Shown here: one piece after another, positions 61,499 through 64,000 of the stretch | Numbering within the stretch: position 1 is the stretch's first letter | How the letters are laid out: each line of letters starts with the position of its first letter | Origin: Chlorokybus atmophyticus | Taxonomy: Eukaryota; Streptophyta; Chlorokybophyceae; Chlorokybales; Chlorokybaceae | Length of the DNA stretch: 64,000 nt | Direction of reading: 5' to 3' | Assembly: GCA_009103225.1 (NCBI GenBank) | Contig: RHPI01001132.1 | Location: 179,651 to 243,650 of the forward strand | Notes under the pieces: generated by a model | Databases searched by the model: none | The model's input: only the letters and a program-made list of their open reading frames with translations | What the model was told of the DNA's origin: nothing | Translations under genes and position numbers: made by a program

Positions 61499-63298
61499 GC
61501 TGTCAATCAGTTGATGCTATAGAGGCCCCAACAAATCACTACGCCCCAAGCTCCTGTCTGAGGCCCATGAGGAAGTAAGTGCCTGAATGCATAGGCTTTC
61601 CAAGCATGCATTATACAAGTGAAGCTTGTTGCAATCATGCATATGTGTAACCGTGTGCCATATAACAGTGTTGGTCAAAATGTACCTGTCCCAGACACAC
61701 TGGCAACCAACAGGCAGTGCAATGTGGGCACGGTTCTCCTCAGCATGACGAGTGTGCTGCCAAAGTGTTTCACTGTTGGCAGCCAGTCTCGCTTGGCAGT
61801 AGTCAACCGCAGCCATACTCTATTGGGACACATGTCAAGCACTGTTGCTAAGATTAGCGGCTGAGACTGTTCTCGTTGTGAACTGTAGCACGAGTCTGCC
61901 ATACATAACTGAGGTATTACACACCCATCATTAAGGGACAGGTTTGCTGCATTTGCATGTGCACCCATAGGAGTTTTGCGCGTGCTTGATGTGTGCTGCA
62001 CAAATCAGCACAGGCCATCATACCTGAGTACATAATGCTATCTTGCATGTACAATGTGACTGTCCTGTGCAGCTGTGTGTTGCTCAACTTGACAACCGCG
62101 CAGAGCCTGAAACTCCATCATGTTGTGCGTGCGTGTGCAAGTGCAAATGTTGGCATATGTGCGTGGTTGTCTTATGGGCTGAGCATATACTTTACTGTAC
62201 CTTATGTTACAAGTAAAATGTATAGTTGTGTAAGCACACAACCAACAACTCTGCGAATACCGTAGAGACATGTACACTACAACTTAAAAATAATTATTAC
62301 ATGCCTTATTTTGTAATTTTGATAAGGTATTGTAGGCCTTGTTCACTGTAATCTCATTGCATTGAGTTTTGTGGTCATCATCGCGAAAGGTTTCAATGAA
62401 AATAAGTCGCAAAAGTGAGTGTGGGTTGTGATGTACGTGTCTCTCGGCATTCAGCAATTGCCTTTGGTCAAGTCAATTGCTGACTATCCCTGCCCTCCCA
62501 GGCTCTGTTGCTCGGCTTCTCCGTTGATTCACTTTGCAACCACACTATTGAACTCTTTCACCGTCCCGTGGTAATGCATTATGAGAGATCATTCATGCCA
62601 CTGCGTGAAATAAAGCAGTTGGCAACATCATCATTGCAACATCATTGCAAGTACGCGTTCGTGTCACAAATTACAAGCCGTACCGCCTGGGACACGAGCC
62701 GTACTTTTAGAAGAGCGTGTGAATCTTCCACGTGGCACTGTACACTTTTTGGGTACGCAACTGGACTTTTCCTCCCGGTGCGCCTGGCACGCCAATTGCC
62801 GGTCACACCAGCTGCTAACCGGACACAGGCTCCAACAGTACCAGTCTTACTACAGGTATGCACAGTACATAATGTACTTCTTGTATATAACCGGCAACCT
62901 GACCGTTTAGCGCGAGCGGTGTTTCCAACGACTGCTGTGCTCGATGACACTCAGCCATGATGAGCGACGTCCCTACCTAAGTTCCGCGCTCTCTGCAATC
63001 GTTTCAGGAAAAGTGGGCGACATTGGAGGCAACGTTGGCGGCGGCGGCGGCGGCGTCGTAGCTGAGCCAGGCTTGCAACCCGGGCTTGCATACCTGCATG
63101 TGGGCTTTGTTGTCGCTCGCATCGCACGAGGCGGCTGCTGATTGCAGGGCCGGCATGTGTTGGCTGTGCTTGCGAGGCTACGCCGGCATGAGGGAGGAGG
63201 TGAGGGTTGTGGGCGGCGGCGTGGTGGTTGTCGGTGTCTGTGTAGGTGTTGCTGCGCGGCGGGTGTCCAGTGTCTGACCCCTTGACCTGAACGCCTCA
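61499..63298. other. Unassigned stretch
   Basis: A 150-codon plus-strand frame lies at 62508-62960, and a minus frame of about 100 codons overlaps it (62642-62950). Neither has a recognisable motif, and splice sites do not extend them convincingly. The end (62960-63298) is GC-rich with a GGC run (63038-63055) and is probably upstream region of the next gene. Confidence 0.35.
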
Positions 63299-63962
63299 AT
63301 GCGGTACGTTGCCGCTGCGGCCAGGCGCAGTCGCGAGCGCTGTCGCGCGCGGGATGTCAAGCTGGGGGCGGCGGCAGTGGCAATCTTCCTGCTTTTTGCG
63401 ACTGGCATACCTCTCACTGCCCTTGGAGTAAGCTTGGACATACAGGTTTTGTACGTACAGAGTATGGGTTGACATCATGTCGCAATATGTTTGTTTTTAC
63501 GTTACGTTAAGTCACAGTTATCAGCTATCAATTGCCAAATTTGACGTGTTGGTTTGCTCCTTGTTGGCCTCTTCAGCAGTGACATTGGTTTATTTGAGCC
63601 ATGTAGCATGCGTGTATGCAACCTTTGTGTGTCTGTGTGTGTTGAGCTGCAAGAAAGTGCTTGCGCATCGAAGGGTTGAAATGCAACATGCATGCATGCA
63701 TGCAATTTCTATGCATGCACGAAGGCCATCTCAGCCATTGGCAAGTGCATGCGTTGCAACATCCGTTAAATGCCTGTATACAGAGCGTGGCCACACTTAC
63801 AACATGTTTTCTTACTTTTCTTGTGCACAGGTTTTTGAACTGTACATCCGATGTGCTTTGAGCCACGAGCAATGCCCGCGCGCGAGCCTGGATTGGCAGG
63901 TAAGACAGCCCGAGGCGAGCCAGACTGATCGCATACCCCACATTATCCATCAACAATGGAAG
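63299..63962 (+). CDS. Type II membrane glycosyltransferase, OCH1/sugar-binding-motif type (3' partial)
   Basis: Exon 1 (63299-63427) encodes an Arg-rich cytosolic tail and one signal-anchor span (LGAAAVAIFLLFATGIPLTA), ending at GGA|GTAAGC. Exon 2 (63831-63962) continues in phase with VFELYIRCALSHEQCPRA and reaches DRIPHIIHQQWK before the donor GTGAGC. IPxIIHQxWK is the conserved entry motif of the DXD-containing OCH1-like glycosyltransferases of the Golgi. The DXD and remaining domain lie beyond the window. A 24-nt GTAAG...CCAG segment inside exon 2 looks intron-like but is in frame and too short, so it is kept as coding. Confidence 0.75.
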
Positions 63963-64000
63963 GTGAGCACTTGGTGTCATTACACGCGTGCATGTGGAAG

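Noticed and set aside
63900-63923. A 24-nt intron in the glycosyltransferase
   Set aside because: It is far too short for an intron, is a multiple of three and contains no stop, so it is kept as coding.

Overview
This is a nuclear-genome window from a photosynthetic eukaryote, most likely a green alga. The genes are split by many GT-AG introns (plus a few GC-AG), codon use is GC-leaning, and the spacers are rich in CA, GCATGC and AT. Three observations point to the plastid-bearing green lineage: a peroxiredoxin Q-type protein with a bipartite, twin-arginine thylakoid-lumen leader; a NUP42-type nucleoporin of the plant C3H16/46 kind; and a plant-type COX7a-like protein with telo-box motifs near its promoter. 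I cannot name the species.

Left part (1-25 kb): housekeeping genes. They are the 3' end of a His/Asn-rich protein (+), a U-box/ARM E3 ligase (-), a SAM methyltransferase (-, 4 exons), NUP42 (+, 9 exons), PrxQ (-, 5 exons) and a catalase with a targeting leader (-, 13 exons). I placed exon boundaries by hand; every intron set given with exact ends keeps phase. AT-rich gene-poor stretches lie at 14.6-19.3 and 22.3-26 kb.

Middle (26-52.5 kb): a mobile-element district. Decayed coding pieces occupy 26-31 kb. Next comes a Plavaka/KDZ-like DNA transposase relic (+, 31.7-34.9 kb), then a phage-type C5 cytosine methyltransferase relic with a Tudor-like N-terminus (-, 35.1-36.3 kb), unidentified coding (36.4-38.3 kb) and a TAZ-like/OTU cysteine-protease gene (-, 38.4-41.3 kb). 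A second plus-strand ORF starts at 41.7 kb. It is interrupted by a 6.8-kb Ty3/gypsy chromovirus (TSD CCTAC) and by a 0.58-kb TRIM-like element (TSD GCAGC), and resumes to end at 50,968. Clusters of GTACCAT/ATGGTAC motifs sit at 31.5, 36.9 and 41.4 kb. My main hypothesis is that 31-51 kb is (or was) one large DNA transposon carrying a DNA methyltransferase and an OTU protease, later hit by retroelements.

Right part (52.5-64 kb): host genes again. A RapZ C-terminal domain fused to a U1-type zinc finger (-, 6 exons) is head-to-head with a COX7a-like gene (+, 3 exons). They are followed by PIG-S of the GPI transamidase (+, 6 exons) and the 5' part of an OCH1/sugar-binding-type glycosyltransferase (+) that runs off the window.

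Several long poly-C/poly-G runs touch N gaps and look like sequencing or assembly artefacts. A 529-nt poly-T lies inside a duplicated unit.
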